Shown: positions 22,540 to 33,992 of the stretch, piece after piece
How positions within the stretch are numbered: the first letter of the stretch is position 1
Layout: the number at the start of each line of letters is the position of its first letter
From: Lepidodermella squamata
Lineage: Eukaryota > Gastrotricha
Length of the DNA: 64,000 nucleotides
Reading direction: 5' to 3'
NCBI GenBank assembly: GCA_047495785.1
Contig: JBLDXI010000025.1
Location: forward strand, 1,674,001 to 1,738,000
Translations under genes and position numbers: made by a program
The notes under the pieces: generated by a model
Told to the model about the DNA's origin: nothing
Seen by the model: only the letters and a program-made list of their open reading frames with translations
Databases searched by the model: none

Positions 22540-22776
22540 ATGCAGCGATTCTCTTGCATTCTAGTTGTTGCCTTCTTTGCTATGACCATCTTGTCTGCTT
22601 CAGCTGAAGAGACCTATGAACACGAAGATGAGCACGGCGACGACGCAAATGGCGGCATCGATGATAGGAAAAGGTCTCAAAATCAACAGAGCGGCCAAGC
22701 CAAGCATGAAGGATTGCGCCTGTTCAAAAATGCTGCACGCCAGCCAGTTATCCTCATGCGACCGAACTACTTCTGA
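22540..22776 (+). CDS. Small secreted acidic/basic peptide precursor
   Basis: A 78-codon frame from ATG 22540 (GTG at 22534 is upstream in frame). Residues 1-22 (MQRFSCILVVAFFAMTILSASA) are a clear signal peptide. The mature part starts with a His/Glu/Asp-rich acidic stretch, then a dibasic RKR site, then a Gln/Lys-rich tail with no cysteine. The layout resembles a peptide-hormone or antimicrobial precursor with an acidic pro-piece cleaved at RKR; this is inference. A TTATAG just before the frame could be a 3' splice site, so an upstream non-coding exon is possible. Confidence 0.5.
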   Translation: MQRFSCILVVAFFAMTILSASAEETYEHEDEHGDDANGGIDDRKRSQNQQSGQAKHEGLRLFKNAARQPVILMRPNYF

Positions 22777-23224
22777 TCTCCAGAAATCGAAGTTTGATTT
22801 GAATCACTCAGTCATTAGCAGCAATAAGTTAATATAACGATATATTTTTCGGTGTTTTTCTGACTGAAGTGAAAACAGTCCGATGTTAAAAACCAGCTTT
22901 AACCGGCTTGGTTGAATTCGCGGCGTGTTGTCTTGAGTTTGTCATCTCTCTTTCTCATCTTGCATGTTGTCAGCTGTAACCTATGTCCAGGTTATGATTA
23001 TTAGCCGTTAATGAGCTGCTATCAATGTTTGTATCGAAGTTTAGCGGGGGACACCCTCTTATTTCCAGCTCCCCCACTTTTCTGTCGGGTTCACATTTTC
23101 CTAATAGATTTTGCCTGAGAAATTGTCTTTAAGGTTTATTTGATAATAAATAATGACGAAAATTCATCTTCACGACTCATCTCGACAAATAGATGAATAA
23201 TGATTAGTGCATTGTCGGATGAAA
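22777..23224. other. Intergenic spacer
   Basis: 3' UTR of the preceding gene and spacer. No element recognised. Confidence 0.35.
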
Positions 23225-23662
23225 TCAAAAGCAATACGATGAGTGCAATGTGCTGTCGCGGACGAAGTCGCTCAGGTAATTAGCCTGCTGAGCCAATAAT
23301 TCAGGCGTTGGTTCATTATCCGTCGATTTCACGCTGCGTAGGTACGCCGCAGCTTCTGCGCACGCATATCGCAGTGCTATGCTGCAGCGAGCTGCTTTCG
23401 ACGTGGCCATTACAAAGTTGTGAACTCGAGCGCGGTTGGGAGCATGTATTATTCGATCAATATTCTCAGGCCGTGCTAGTTCGATTTGAATTTGAAGTGC
23501 GGAACAATAGCGATTCCTAAAATCCTCTAAGCGTTGAAGGGCATATGGAGCGAATGATGAGTAGTAGGTATTCTCGAACGAAATTTCAACTCCTTCCTCA
23601 GCCCGAAGAGACATGAATCTGCCGGAAAAAGCCAGCAAAGCGAAAACTACAGCGTGCATCAT
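23225..23662 (-). CDS. Small secreted four-cysteine protein, family 1
   Basis: Single exon, 145 codons from the second or first of two adjacent Met codons (23662). Signal peptide about residues 1-21. Four cysteines match the family order: RNRYC, ARCSIALRYAC (C-x7-C), SSYC at the end. It has the F.N..YSSFA..AL motif upstream of the first cysteine that is also seen in the 21.5 kb gene (FENTFYKPL), linking these two as a subgroup. Function unknown. Confidence 0.75.
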   Translation of the reverse strand: MMHAVVFALLAFSGRFMSLRAEEGVEISFENTYYSSFAPYALQRLEDFRNRYCSALQIQIELARPENIDRIIHAPNRARVHNFVMATSKAARCSIALRYACAEAAAYLRSVKSTDNEPTPELLAQQANYLSDFVRDSTLHSSYCF

Positions 23663-24300
23663 CTCAAGACTGTTTACTTAGAGAAGTGAATAAAAACAAA
23701 TCAAGTGTACCACGGTACCACAGTTAGCTTACCTACGTCACGCCTAATGGTGGACAAGACAACGGCTTAGATACGGCTTTTAGAATAATCCATATCCCGA
23801 GGATATTGCTATTGATCATGTCTACCTCAAACGGAAGGAGAGTTCTGGATAGAGAGGGTGGGCGTAGTGTTGTGGACACGGAACTGCCGCATCCCCTGAA
23901 GGTTTGAGTTTTGTCCTTTGTATGAAATGTGATATACGTATAAGGACACAACAGTTGAAATATCGTGTTCTTTTATTAATGTACAAAGATCTATGCATTG
24001 CGTAGCGACGCCGGGATTGAACATCATAACAATAGAACCCGAATTGAACCTTTTCAGCTGACATCTAGCCAGCAAATTTTATTTCGAAAATAAGGACCGC
24101 CTGGAAAAATCAGCTGATTTTACCGTAATAAAGTAATGGTTCCATTGTTAAAAAGTTTTATTCAATCTCGGCGTCACTATCGTACAAAATGGATGCTAAT
24201 GGTGTGAATAGAGCGTAAATGGTGGTAACAGAAAATATGGTGACCCAAGACCCAAGCCAAGGGAGTATATGAATTTATTTATCAATTTATTGAATCTTGC
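23663..24300. other. Intergenic spacer
   Basis: About 640 nt without a supported gene. Overlapping - strand frames at 23822-24075 have no signal peptide or family motif and are likely chance. Confidence 0.35.
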
Positions 24301-24806
24301 TCAACTTCGACCGTTGCTTCTAGTATGGTGCATCGCCGGAACGCAGTAACTGGCGAATAAGTTGACATCTTTACCAAAGGCGTCCATGTACCGTTTTGCG
24401 CTTTCGATGTGTTGCGGAGATGCTGCTGCATAGACCGGCGCCATTTCAATGGCAACAAAAGCCTTCGCACAGACGTAACGCCTAATAGCATAGCATTTCA
24501 TCGCTTTTGACGAAGTCTGGGCAGTTAAAAGCGGCAAATAATTCTCAAACGGTGTCTCCAATAGCTCTACGTGGTCTTGAGCGGGAAGTTGTGAACAGTG
24601 ACGCTTGCGAAATGCCTCCGCATAGCTGGCTGGATTCTTATGATTTGCTTGATGAAAGCTTTGCGAAATCTGTAAAATATAATAATTGTATAAATGATTA
24701 GCCGATTGCGATGAAATCAGCATACCAATCCATTTCTTAAGACGGATCTATGCCCATGAGCTACGCTGCATATCATCAAAGCTAGAAAGAAACAGACTGT
24801 AACCAT
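24301..24806 (-). CDS. Small secreted four-cysteine protein, family 1
   Basis: Two exons, 24806-24726 and 24669-24301, joined in phase 0. Exon 1 encodes the signal peptide (MVTVCFFLALMICSVAHG); exon 2 the mature domain. Family landmarks: AFRKRHC, DHVELLETPFENYL, KCYAIRRYVCAKA (C-x7-C), a spacer, then GKDVNLFASYC. The intron lies just after the signal peptide, as in the 26.3 and 28.1 kb genes. The unspliced exon 2 frame also runs back through the intron, which hides exon 1 in a simple open-frame view. Confidence 0.8.
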
Positions 24807-25251
24807 CTTTAGGCGAAATAAAACAAATGATCATTGAAAGATGCAGTATAAATGAGCGCCTGCTATAACGCGTTGGAGGTTGGGACGTGACATTATCGGC
24901 TCGACGAGAAATAATTTCAATGTAAAACTCCGCTTTTGGAAATCGATACGAGCCCACATAGCACGGCTCATACAGTTTCGACACTCCTTCGAGCACTAGC
25001 CACCCCCCGAGTTTGATCGATCTTGAACGTGGCGAAAGCAACTCGGCGCCATCAAATTAGCAGTGGTCATTTCACCTTCTGAGCTGGTCAACTGGTTTAG
25101 AAATTGAGGGCGTTGAGCAGTGAGCAGCTTAATTCAATTCAAACAACGCAATTTTCTTAATCCCAAAACGCGGGGATGAACTTTATTTTTTGAAAATCTA
25201 AACATAGCCTAGCCTCTGCGGAAGATGATCCTTTGATTTCAATTTGAGATG
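24807..25251. other. Intergenic spacer
   Basis: Promoter side of the preceding - strand gene and 3' end of the next. No element recognised. Confidence 0.35.
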
Positions 25252-25704
25252 CTAATAAGATATACGGTCATACGTAGGTTTTGTGTCGAGAATACAATAA
25301 TTTGAGTAAAACTTCACATCTTTGAGGTAAGCTTCGACAAAACGGAAAATTGTCCGCCATTTTGTTGATCCACCGAGATACTTGGTGTTGAGAATACTTA
25401 ACAGGTAAGCCTTTGCGCAAACGTATCTCTTGATTCCAAAGCATTTACCAGATCGTGAGCGAATTGTTTTAAGGTAGCCCAAGTAGCTAGCAAAAGGTAA
25501 CTCCAGCATCTCCATGTGATCTCCGACAGTGAATATTTCGCAGTGGCGACGTCTAAATGACATGGCTCGCTGTTGGGCTTCATTTAGGCCTTTCCGAGAG
25601 TAAAATTTATAGCCTAGATTTGACGTGTTGAGAGGAGGCGATATTGAATGAGCGCAGCAAATAATCCCGAGCAGGGCAGCAGAAACGGCTACTGTCGCAT
25701 TCAT
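25252..25704 (-). CDS. Small secreted four-cysteine protein, family 1
   Basis: Single continuous frame of 150 codons, ATG 25704. Signal peptide about residues 1-20 (MNATVAVSAALLGIICCAHS). Landmarks: FRRRHC, DHMEMLELPFASYLGYL, KCFGIKRYVCAKA (C-x7-C), YLKDVKFYSNYC. Unlike its closest paralogues it has no intron after the signal peptide. Function unknown. Confidence 0.8.
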   Translation of the reverse strand: MNATVAVSAALLGIICCAHSISPPLNTSNLGYKFYSRKGLNEAQQRAMSFRRRHCEIFTVGDHMEMLELPFASYLGYLKTIRSRSGKCFGIKRYVCAKAYLLSILNTKYLGGSTKWRTIFRFVEAYLKDVKFYSNYCILDTKPTYDRISY

Positions 25705-26346
25705 TGCCTCGACAATAATTTTTCAAATTATGATTAGGTAATAAAAAAAGTAATGGCGATGAACACGTTGCCTGTTGGTCTTGTGATCGCTGCATGTTTC
25801 GACGAAGCCGCTCTAAGCGGAGGATAATAGCGTAGACTCCTACAGGATAGCTATCAAATAGCTCCACCCCTGCAAATGTTTAGTCATGTAGTATCACACA
25901 TATCACTTCGCGTGCGTAATTCTTATTTTAATGCTCCGCATCTCGAACAACCCCGTGACGTCCACACGCTTAGTAATCGATATGTTTTTTTCCCACTTCA
26001 AACTCGAGTAACACCGCAGGTTATAGCTTAAGAAGATATCCTTCTGATTTAACTTCTTCGCACTTGAAGTCACATTGGAATGCAATCAAGCAAAAGCTAA
26101 ATCAAATCCCGTACTCACGAGGAATCCATGCTATTAAAAGCGGGGTGGAAATCACTATTTTTGACCGGAAGAAATATTTCTCAAGTAGCTCACCCTAGAT
26201 CCAGTAACTCAATCCATCTTTTATTTATTTGAAATAAAAATATGAACAACATGAAATGAGAAAAAGGGTTAGGTTTTGCGACGCAGCTGATTACTAGGCG
26301 CGCTTGAAGCCGTCGTAGGTATACACATGGAAATAAGACGAAAAAT
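25705..26346. other. Intergenic spacer
   Basis: About 640 nt with no supported gene or repeat. Confidence 0.35.
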
Positions 26347-26884
26347 TTAAGCTTTTGCTATTACATTCATGCAGTAGTGTGAGTATTGATGTATATCTTT
26401 AAAGAAGTTGTCGATGAAACGTTTCGAGGAAGCAGCTTCTTTGGCGCTCAGCGTGGGCAACAATTCGATAACTACGTACGCCTTGGCACATACGTGCCTT
26501 TTAATTGTGTGGCATTTAGCTTGGCGTGAGCTTGACTTCACGGACTGGAGATACTCGACATACTTATCGAAAGGCATTTCTAGCATTTTCTGATGATCGG
26601 CAGCCGGTAGAGATGCGCAGTAGCGGCGCCGAAACATCTCGGCATACGTAACTGAATTCAGCCGGCTGCCTGTCCTTGGCGATAGGATCTGAGGTGCATA
26701 ATCGCTGTTTCTATCCTAAGAAAATGGGTTAAAAATGAGAAAAAAAATCGATAATTCCTCCGTAGAAACTCACTATCGGGGAGATTTCTATGTCTGCTTG
26801 AGATGAGCTGTCCAAACTAGCCGAGGCCATAAGACATAAACTTGAGGCGAGACTCAGCCAGTGGACGGATATCAACGGCGTCAT
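26347..26884 (-). CDS. Small secreted four-cysteine protein, family 1
   Basis: Exons 26884-26774 (signal peptide, MTPLISVHWLSLASSL...) and 26715-26347, joined in phase 0. The mature part has MFRRRYC, DHQKMLEMPFDKYVEYL, KCHTIKRHVCAKA (C-x7-C), FFKDIHQYSHYC. 159 residues in all. Very similar in layout to the 25.3 and 24.3 kb genes, so the array grew by tandem duplication. Confidence 0.8.
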
Positions 26885-28137
26885 TTTCGCATGAATAAGT
26901 GCTTGTTGTAACTACAATAGGATGATAAAAAATAAGTCTAATTGACTTTCATACCCTATTTACACCGTGACAATCGCGACCCACGCGACCACTAATTACT
27001 AATTAATAATTCATGCTTAAATGGTTTCCTGAGCGGCCCAAGTTACTGCTAAGCAAGAAAAAACAACACTAAATACTAGTCCAGTGCGATATAAGTGACC
27101 AAAAGCATAACGCTGAATGAGTTCGCTATTAAATATTTCGCGGTAGTCATGGATATAAAATCATTTCCTAATTGAAGAGCAATTTGTGATAATTAATGTA
27201 AGAAATCAGGATGGATTGATGACAGTGTCATGCAGCACCAATCAAGCAATTAATGGCGAGCGTAGGTTAGAGGGGGCAAGTTCGCGATTGCCACTTGCTG
27301 AGATTAAGAAGAATTAGGCCAATTCAATAGCTCAACTATATTACTCACTACAACTGACGAGTGCAATCAAGTGGCTGGTTATACGAAATAGTATTACTGC
27401 CCAATATGAGGAAGCCGGATTAAAGAGCAGGAAATAAATTTCTCACGATTTCTGTATATAATGCTGCCGAAGACCGGAACGCTGTGGGTGAGCGTAAAAA
27501 GAAACATTTGTGCAGCTTACAACCTATCTACAACTCTACAGCTTACAATATACCCCTGATAGCTTCTACGTGTATAGTAACCTAAATTAGAATGTTTTGG
27601 AAAGGACAATTCAATTGAGACGACTGAAGGACGGCAAAGTTATTTAGCCTCCGGAAAGTAGCCTCTTGAGGCTCTTGAGCATGAAGTGCAGAGAGCACTG
27701 GGCGACCAGAGTAGGATTCAAGAGCAGCCGAATCCACGGCATTCTGATCATCAGATCAATCCATGCAGTAAGCGATCCAGCACACTGTCATTGAATAAGT
27801 AGGCGCAAAATACATCATTTTCTGATTGATTCGGTTTTCAGTGGCTTTATACTCTGATGGCGCACCTCGCTTCGGGATTTTCACAGCTTTCAGAGTTAAT
27901 GACCTGGCGGAAATGACGTTGCCGCATGGATGGATTACCTGGCAATTCGGAATCATTTGATTTTCGCATATTTGCGAAACAAGGATGCATCCGGTGAGCA
28001 CGTTTAAAGCAAAAACTATCCTTGCCTCTGACAGGGAAATCAGAAATAATGACTGATGAAAACCAAACTTGCTGATTCATTTAATCGAAGATCATTGTAA
28101 GGATTCATAAAATGATGAGACAATATATAAAGAATGA
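26885..28137. other. 1.25 kb spacer with one weak open frame
   Basis: A - strand frame at 27756-28001 (81 codons) contains a hydrophobic start followed by several cysteines (QICENQMIPNC, HPCGN, TVCWIAYC) but lacks the family 1 C-x7-C motif and a clean start. It might be an exon or relic of another secreted protein. The remaining sequence shows nothing recognisable. Confidence 0.3.
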
Positions 28138-28732
28138 TCAATCCATCTTTCGCCTTTGTGGCTTGAATAACATTGTTAGATTAGTCGCTTGAAGTCTTGA
28201 ACCTTGGGAAGGAATTCGTGGCCCCGAAAACCTGCCTCCACCACAATAGGCTGCATATAGTTTGACGTCTTTAATAAAAGATCCGACGAATCGCCGTGAC
28301 GCCCAAACGTGGCTGCGTGCCATGGCTGGTGTCAAATCGCTGACAACTTGAGATTTGCCGCAAACATATCGCATCATAGACTGACAACGTTCCTCTTTTG
28401 ATGAAGTTGTTATCAACGTTTTGAAGAAGTCGTCATAACTGACTTCGACCATTCCAGCGTAGTCTTTTGCAGTAAATTTCCCGCAATGTCGCTTTCGGAA
28501 TGTATCAGCATAAAGAGATATTGCGTTTGTCTTGAAATCATTATGATTTCGCTAGGGCAAAGTTGAACAAATTAAAAGGAAAAATGTGGGGTGAAAAGCA
28601 TACTGCATTCTGAGGCACGGCTACGTCTGCTTCTGACCCTTCTTTGCTTTGGTCGATGGTCTCCAAGCTTTGATTCGGAGCCAACGCATCGGCTCTCAGG
28701 ACGAAGAATAAAATCATAGCATATTTTAGCAT
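28138..28732 (-). CDS. Small secreted four-cysteine protein, family 1
   Basis: Exons 28732-28604 (MLKYAMILFFVLRADALA signal peptide plus an acidic linker) and 28551-28138, phase 0. The mature part has TFRKRHC, YDDFFKTL, RCQSMMRYVCGKS (C-x7-C), FIKDVKLYAAYC, followed by an extra basic C-terminal tail of about 35 residues not found in the other members. 180 residues in total. Confidence 0.78.
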
Positions 28733-29957
28733 TCCTCAAGTTAAATTCCTATATAGAAAGAATGTCGCGCGCATTCAATTTAAGAGATTTGCTAACACAT
28801 TATAAAAAATCGACATTCTGAGATAAATAGGAAAAGAGACTTAAGAAGCGTGGGAGTTTCTTTCCTATCTGTTCAGACGGATAACAAAAAACAAAGGGCA
28901 CGCCAAATTATACGTCATAATAGCCGAAATTAGGAAAAACCATTTAAATTCCAATTCACTTGAAGTAAGTATGCGAAGCTGCGAATCTGATAAAATATTC
29001 AATAAAATTTCGAGAGAGAGAGAGACTGCATGTGACATGATGACCGCTGAGGGCAAGCGACGCGTGGGAAATTTAGCAGAATTCATGCACCAGAAATGCA
29101 ATGCATAGCTGTGTGATGAAAGAAAACGATACCTAGAAGTTGAACGATCAAAAATAATTGAATTTACGAATTCCCAAAGCAGCAAACGATGTATTTCATC
29201 CTCGCAAGTGTGGGAGTATAATTCTTATTGCTCTTGAAAATAATGAGAAATCTGTTTACCGATGTTGACACCTGTCCGGTTAATGAGGGATTATTCAGAG
29301 CGAAAAAAATCGCCGATTCCTCGCCAAGCGCGATGGACCAATTTAATAGAATGGGAAACCGTGAATTTGATAGCCAGCGGCTTCTGTGTCTTTTATTTTT
29401 TTCACATTTTATCCCGAAGGCTTTCTTCTCATCATTAAATCATTTTCCGTAGAAAAGTTTACCGGAGGTCATTCATAATGCGAAGGTGTCATGATTATCA
29501 CGGTGATGCTTTCTAGGCAACGGATTTCCCTGAAGGCTCCATTTGACTTGATAGTATTCTGACGCCGAGGAGTTGTCTTTAACAGTTGCCGGAGGCTGTC
29601 ATTTTTCGCCATGTCATCAAAACGAGGATTACTAAATTTATTTGCACTTGAAGGTATTTACATGCAACTTTTGTCTTACATTGTGAATTAATGTCCTTGG
29701 GTTTGATTGATCGCAAAAAAAGGCTTTCCGTCGAGGCTGTTTAAGTGCAGCTTCCTACTCGTTTACATTAAACGAATGAGGTAAAAGTGACTGAAACCGG
29801 GAATCGCACCGGACTGTTTATCGCGTGTTTACCAATTACTTAATAGACTGTACTTACTTTGAGTTAAGAATTTGAAATGTGATTGACACTTGTATGGTTT
29901 TCAGTACATCAACCTGGAAAGAACAGGCTATATATTTCTCAGTCAACCATCGCGGAA
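28733..29957. other. 1.2 kb spacer between the family 1 and family 2 arrays
   Basis: Transition from - strand to + strand genes. It holds a short (GA)n run at 29013-29024. No supported gene. A tRNA B-box-like word on the - strand near 29793-29815 was considered and rejected. Confidence 0.35.
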
Positions 29958-30452
29958 ATGGCATATTTGAAAATGTCAATTACAGCATTTTTTATAATTT
30001 TCTTGGTCCTTGAAATCCTTCATCAAGGGCGGAAATGTAATGCGGCACCGATAGAAGCAAAAACAAATTTATCTTCTATTAAGGATGACCCATTCGTCAG
30101 GTATGAATTTCAGAATTTTTTCGCAATCTTCACCCAACTAATCATATTTTTTATTAGCCATTGCCCAGCAACGTGTGGCTACACTGAAGGAAACCCAGCT
30201 TTGGAGTCACTGAACAAGCAGCTTATGGCAATGATGAAAATCTTCTACCCTCATCTGGCTGAAGGCCTCATGCGATACCGCAGCAAAGATGCGTGCATGA
30301 ACGACTGCATTTGTTCGGCATACTGCTCGATGTTCGAGCTGATAGTTGAGATGGATTCCAAAAAATGTATATCATCATGCCGAAAGATCGCCCCTATGTC
30401 ATGTTTGGACAATTATTCAGCACAAATAGCAGAACTGCTATTAACTGAATAA
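29958..30452 (+). CDS. Small secreted eight-cysteine protein, family 2
   Basis: Exons 29958-30100 and 30158-30452. Signal peptide at about residues 1-29 (MAYLKMSITAFFIIFLVLEI...), start chosen as the Met next to it; a more upstream Met at 29883 is possible. The intron is phase 2 and lies immediately before the H-C that opens the mature domain, as in the next two genes. Cysteine order: HCPATC, ACMNDCICSAYC, KCISSC (all C-x3-C pairs plus one C-x-C). It has a longer spacer between the first and second cysteine groups than its paralogues. The 57 nt intron is in frame without a stop. Confidence 0.75.
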   Translation: MAYLKMSITAFFIIFLVLEILHQGRKCNAAPIEAKTNLSSIKDDPFVRYEFQNFFAIFTQLIIFFISHCPATCGYTEGNPALESLNKQLMAMMKIFYPHLAEGLMRYRSKDACMNDCICSAYCSMFELIVEMDSKKCISSCRKIAPMSCLDNYSAQIAELLLTE

Positions 30453-31087
30453 ATAAACTTAACTGCTTTTGCCGCATTAATTTCAGAACTAGAATCAGGG
30501 TTGAATAAAATGTCGTATTTTGCAAATCGTGGGTTGATGTGGAATCGGGTTTACATTCAATCCAACACCGGATAAGCCGTGATATTAAACAGCGGATTTA
30601 TCTCGTACAAGACTCATTATATAGCGGCTAATGACACCGAGTAAGTCCTAAGTCCAGTCATAGGATATATCCGCTAAACTTTCGGGCGATAAAGTAACAT
30701 CTAACCTTATAAAAAGAAGCATGCTGAAAATACTGCTAGTATATTTCTGGCAGTAAGAAGTGCGCGGGACTTCAGTGTGACCACTCCCGTTAATGATGCC
30801 CCACATTCTTTATCCCACCAATTAATTAAGACTAATAACCATTATTCAGGATTAAAATCGCCCATTTCACGCAAAGGTGTATGTGGGTTGATATTAAAAA
30901 AAGTACTCTTACTTGTCACCTAACAAGCAATTTGACTTAAGTCATCATCTTGAATCATATCTTCGTCCTCCGCAATTCCCATGCGCATTTTATAAGACGC
31001 CAATCCTCGCAGGGATCCGTCATTATCTGAAAGTGATTTTCGTCTATAATCTCTTATTTTCAGCGATATATTTTTTTCTCAAGAGCA
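30453..31087. other. Intergenic spacer
   Basis: A TATAAAA-like box at 30708-30715 precedes only a 12-codon frame (30721) and so appears orphaned. A second TATAAG-type box near 30988 is about 100 nt before the next gene. Nothing else seen. Confidence 0.35.
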
Positions 31088-31567
31088 ATGTACAAGCTAG
31101 TCCTTGTCATTTTTGCCGTTGTGATTTATTCAGTTCTTGCAACGCCTGGCAGCGATCCATTCACTGGGTAAGATACTAACTTGACTTTTAATGACAATAT
31201 TGTTGAATTCGTCTATTTAAATAGTCATTGCGCTAAATCATGCTCTAGTTTGAAACAGCGCATTCCGCCCCGAGGTGGCGAGAAGTTGGCTCTCTCCTCA
31301 GCTAGAGGGGAAGACAAAGCCACGTCTGCCGATGCCAAGACCCCTGAAATGCCTGCAGCGTTTGTCGAGAAGGTTGTCCGAAAATACAGTACCTATGCCG
31401 GATGTATGAACGATTGCATGTGCGCTGCCTACTGCACCGTCCTGGAAGAACTCGCGGACTGGCCTATCGAATCTTGCGCTCCAGTCTGCCGTAGAGCGAA
31501 GCCTTACACTACCGGCGACCGCTTTTTCAAGGAAATGGAGAACTCACTGAGCTCTGGCGCATTTTGA
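31088..31567 (+). CDS. Small secreted eight-cysteine protein, family 2
   Basis: Exons 31088-31167 (signal peptide MYKLVLVIFAVVIYSVLA) and 31225-31567, phase 2 intron directly before HC. Cysteines: HCAKSC, a charged spacer of about 55 residues, GCMNDCMCAAYC, SCAPVC. It ends with the family signature KPYTTGDRFFKEMENSL. 140 residues. Function unknown; secreted by its signal peptide. Confidence 0.82.
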
Positions 31568-31817
31568 ATTATCAAAACCTTAAAACTTCAATTTTAATGC
31601 TCGAAGTTTAGCCACATAGATAAACCAAACAATAGCAAATTTATATTGCTTCACGATAGTCTCATGAGATGTATTCCTCGCTCTCGTAATGTTGAATTAA
31701 TCAGTGAAATAAAGAGTTCAATTTTCTAGAAATTCCAAGTGCACCTGGAACACATGCGTCATTACACAAATCAATCAGCATATTTTTGTCAACATTATTC
31801 AACACTAGAAAAAATTA

Positions 31818-32534
31818 ACCCCTGATCAGGGGTCAGCTGTTTAAACCATTTTGCTGATCAGGACGAAAAAGGGACAACCCCTGATAATCAACTGTCGCCA
31901 GCTGATAATCCCTGTCATTTCAGGCTGATCAGCATGACTTTGCTGATCAGGGGTCAAAAGTGTGCATTCGCTAATTAGCCAAGCGTGCATATGCAAATTA
32001 GGCTGCATGTTCAATTCAGGCTTGCGTCGGAAGGTCCATACTTTCATAAAATAGTATTGTTTCACACGCGAACTCTGTTACTTCACCTGTTAACTTAGCT
32101 ATAGTTGGAAAAATTAGCTATAGTCCTTCTCTCTCTAACAAGTGGCTCTACCAAGTGCCAGCATGAGACCCTGCCATGTTTAGGTAGTTGCCGCGTCCGG
32201 TGGCATATCATACCACCGATGGCATGGATGGCACCAGGGTGGGCGGATCTTGATCAACCGGCTATTCAAAAAAATAATATAAAAATAATAAATGAAAAGG
32301 GCTGCCATTTTCCTAAAAAATTTGAAATTTTACTGAATTTGCTGATCAGCAGCTGATCAGGGGCGCTACAGGTGATTATTATCAGCAAATATTGGAAGCA
32401 AAATGACCCCTGATCAGGGTGAGCTGATTAGGGTTCATTTCAATATAACCCCTGATCAGGGTGCATATTACCCCCTGATCAGCTATAGTAATGACTAGGA
32501 GCTATGACCCCTGATCAGCCCCCTGATCAGGGGT
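31818..32534. mobile_element. 717 bp TA-flanked element built of CTGATCAG palindromes
   Basis: Both ends carry ACCCCTGATCAGGGG-type palindromes as inverted termini (31818-31833 and 32519-32534) and are flanked by TA (31816-31817, 32535-32536), as expected of Tc1/mariner-like insertion. Inside, the 8-mer CTGATCAG occurs eleven times in total, mostly as CCCCTGATCAG or CTGATCAGGGG near both ends. There is no coding frame of note. A non-autonomous DNA transposon is the simplest reading. Confidence 0.65.
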
Positions 32535-32808
32535 TATTTTTTTCAAGTGAACAGTAAATTAGTGAAATTAGTTTTCACCTCGACTGACTTAACAAAATTA
32601 AATGCGTAGTATCCACTTGATCTAGAAATGCTAGGTTAAGTCGATTGCGGTGAGTATAACTGAGACCAAGACTGGTACAACTTCCGATCAAATCTAGCTA
32701 CGGAAATGTAGAAACAAAAGCCGGAAATTAGGCGGGGTGCGTCCTACCTTTCCAGAGTTCAATGTGGCCATCCAGGCGCGTCGATGAATAGCCAAGATCC
32801 CGAACGCC

Positions 32809-32816
32809 TATAAAAG
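32809..32816 (+). promoter_or_regulatory. TATA box of the 32.9 kb family 2 gene
   Basis: TATAAAAG, 74 nt before the ATG at 32890, a good core promoter spacing. Confidence 0.55.
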
Positions 32817-32889
32817 AGCCCGAGCTTTACAGAAAAAACAAACAACTAAACTTTTCGATTCAGCTTTTAATTTACTAAAATTCAGGAAC

Positions 32890-33256
32890 ATGTCTTCCTC
32901 AGTCAAGGCCGTTTTTTTCGCTACTCTTGTTTCGATGGCTGTAGTTGCTACCACGGTCTCGGCCGCGGGTGGAAACGAGTTCACTAAGTTTGTCATTTGA
33001 GTGATACCTCGTATAATGTGCATAACTGTTTTTCATTAGGCATTGCCCATCGATTTGCAGCGAAGTTCAAGCTTCGCCCCGCAAATTTGACTCTTGCATG
33101 AACAACTGCATGTGTGCCGCCTATTGCGTCATCTTCGATGCTATTGCCGAGTACCCGCTTGCTAGCTGCAACGCTAACTGCATCAAGCTTAAGCCTCACA
33201 CCACTGGTGACGACTTTTTCAACAAGATGGAGGCCTTCCTCAAGCGAAGGAAATAA
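32890..33256 (+). CDS. Small secreted eight-cysteine protein, family 2
   Basis: Exons 32890-32987 and 33040-33256, phase 2 intron just before HC. The signal peptide is about residues 1-25. It is the shortest member (104 residues), with HCPSIC, SCMNNCMCAAYC, SCNANC and the C-terminal KPHTTGDDFFNKMEAFL. Because its spacer between the first two cysteine groups is minimal, it shows the core fold best: three C-x3-C based helical-type pairs. Confidence 0.85.
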
Positions 33257-33992
33257 ATCTACAACTCTTTAGAGCGTAGGAACTGCCTGTTTAAGAATTA
33301 GCTGCGTGACTAAGACTTGTCTGTATAAATTTCTGAGAAACCACTTTTATCTTTTTAACTTAGTATCCAGGACACTGTAATGTTTGCGGAATAAATTACT
33401 TTTTAAAACATGTATTCCATCGAGGATTATTGTGTTTTGCGACATCAAACTCGATGGTCGAGTCCATAACGTTCGAGAACGCTATTTTGACGATGAAAAT
33501 ATATAATCCCACATAATCTTCACTCAATATAGCGGAAGAGAGTGATTAGCAGCCATTGCAATATCCTTTAAAAGCGCCACAGGATGGATGCTCAACAAGC
33601 GGATAAAAACAACCACAACTTCCTGTCTCAAGAAAAAAATTTCGCAATCATGCAAAAAAGCCATGTGGCTGAGAGGCGTCGAGTGTTTCCCGGTATTGTT
33701 TACACTGAGGGCGAAATATGACGTTTTTTCGATAATTGAGTAACCCCTTATATAATGACGAAGAGTAACCCGAAAAATAGCACTTGATCAACATGCCCAA
33801 GTGATTCTTCAACGAGAGTTACCTCTTTTTGAGCCAGAATACAGGCACCTTTCTATGTCTTCTCGTTCAATACTCAATTAGGAATTTGCAGATTCAAGTG
33901 CTGCTGATTACCATATCACTGTTTACCAAACGTTTAAATGCGATTTTTCGCTGATATAGTTCTAATAACTCATATTTTCACCGTGATTAAAA
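33257..33992. other. Intergenic spacer
   Basis: About 735 nt with the 3' UTR of the previous gene (AATAAATTAC near 33391). No gene or repeat recognised. Confidence 0.35.

Noticed and set aside
29790-29850. tRNA-like B box on the - strand (GGTGCGATTCC)
   Set aside because: Only the B box fits; no proper acceptor stem, anticodon arm or A box at the right distance could be drawn, so a tRNA or tRNA-derived SINE is not supported.
30708-30756. TATA box followed by a 12-codon frame with a signal-peptide-like start (MLKILLVYFWQ)
   Set aside because: The ATG is only a few bases after the TATA box, before the expected transcription start, and no family exon follows.
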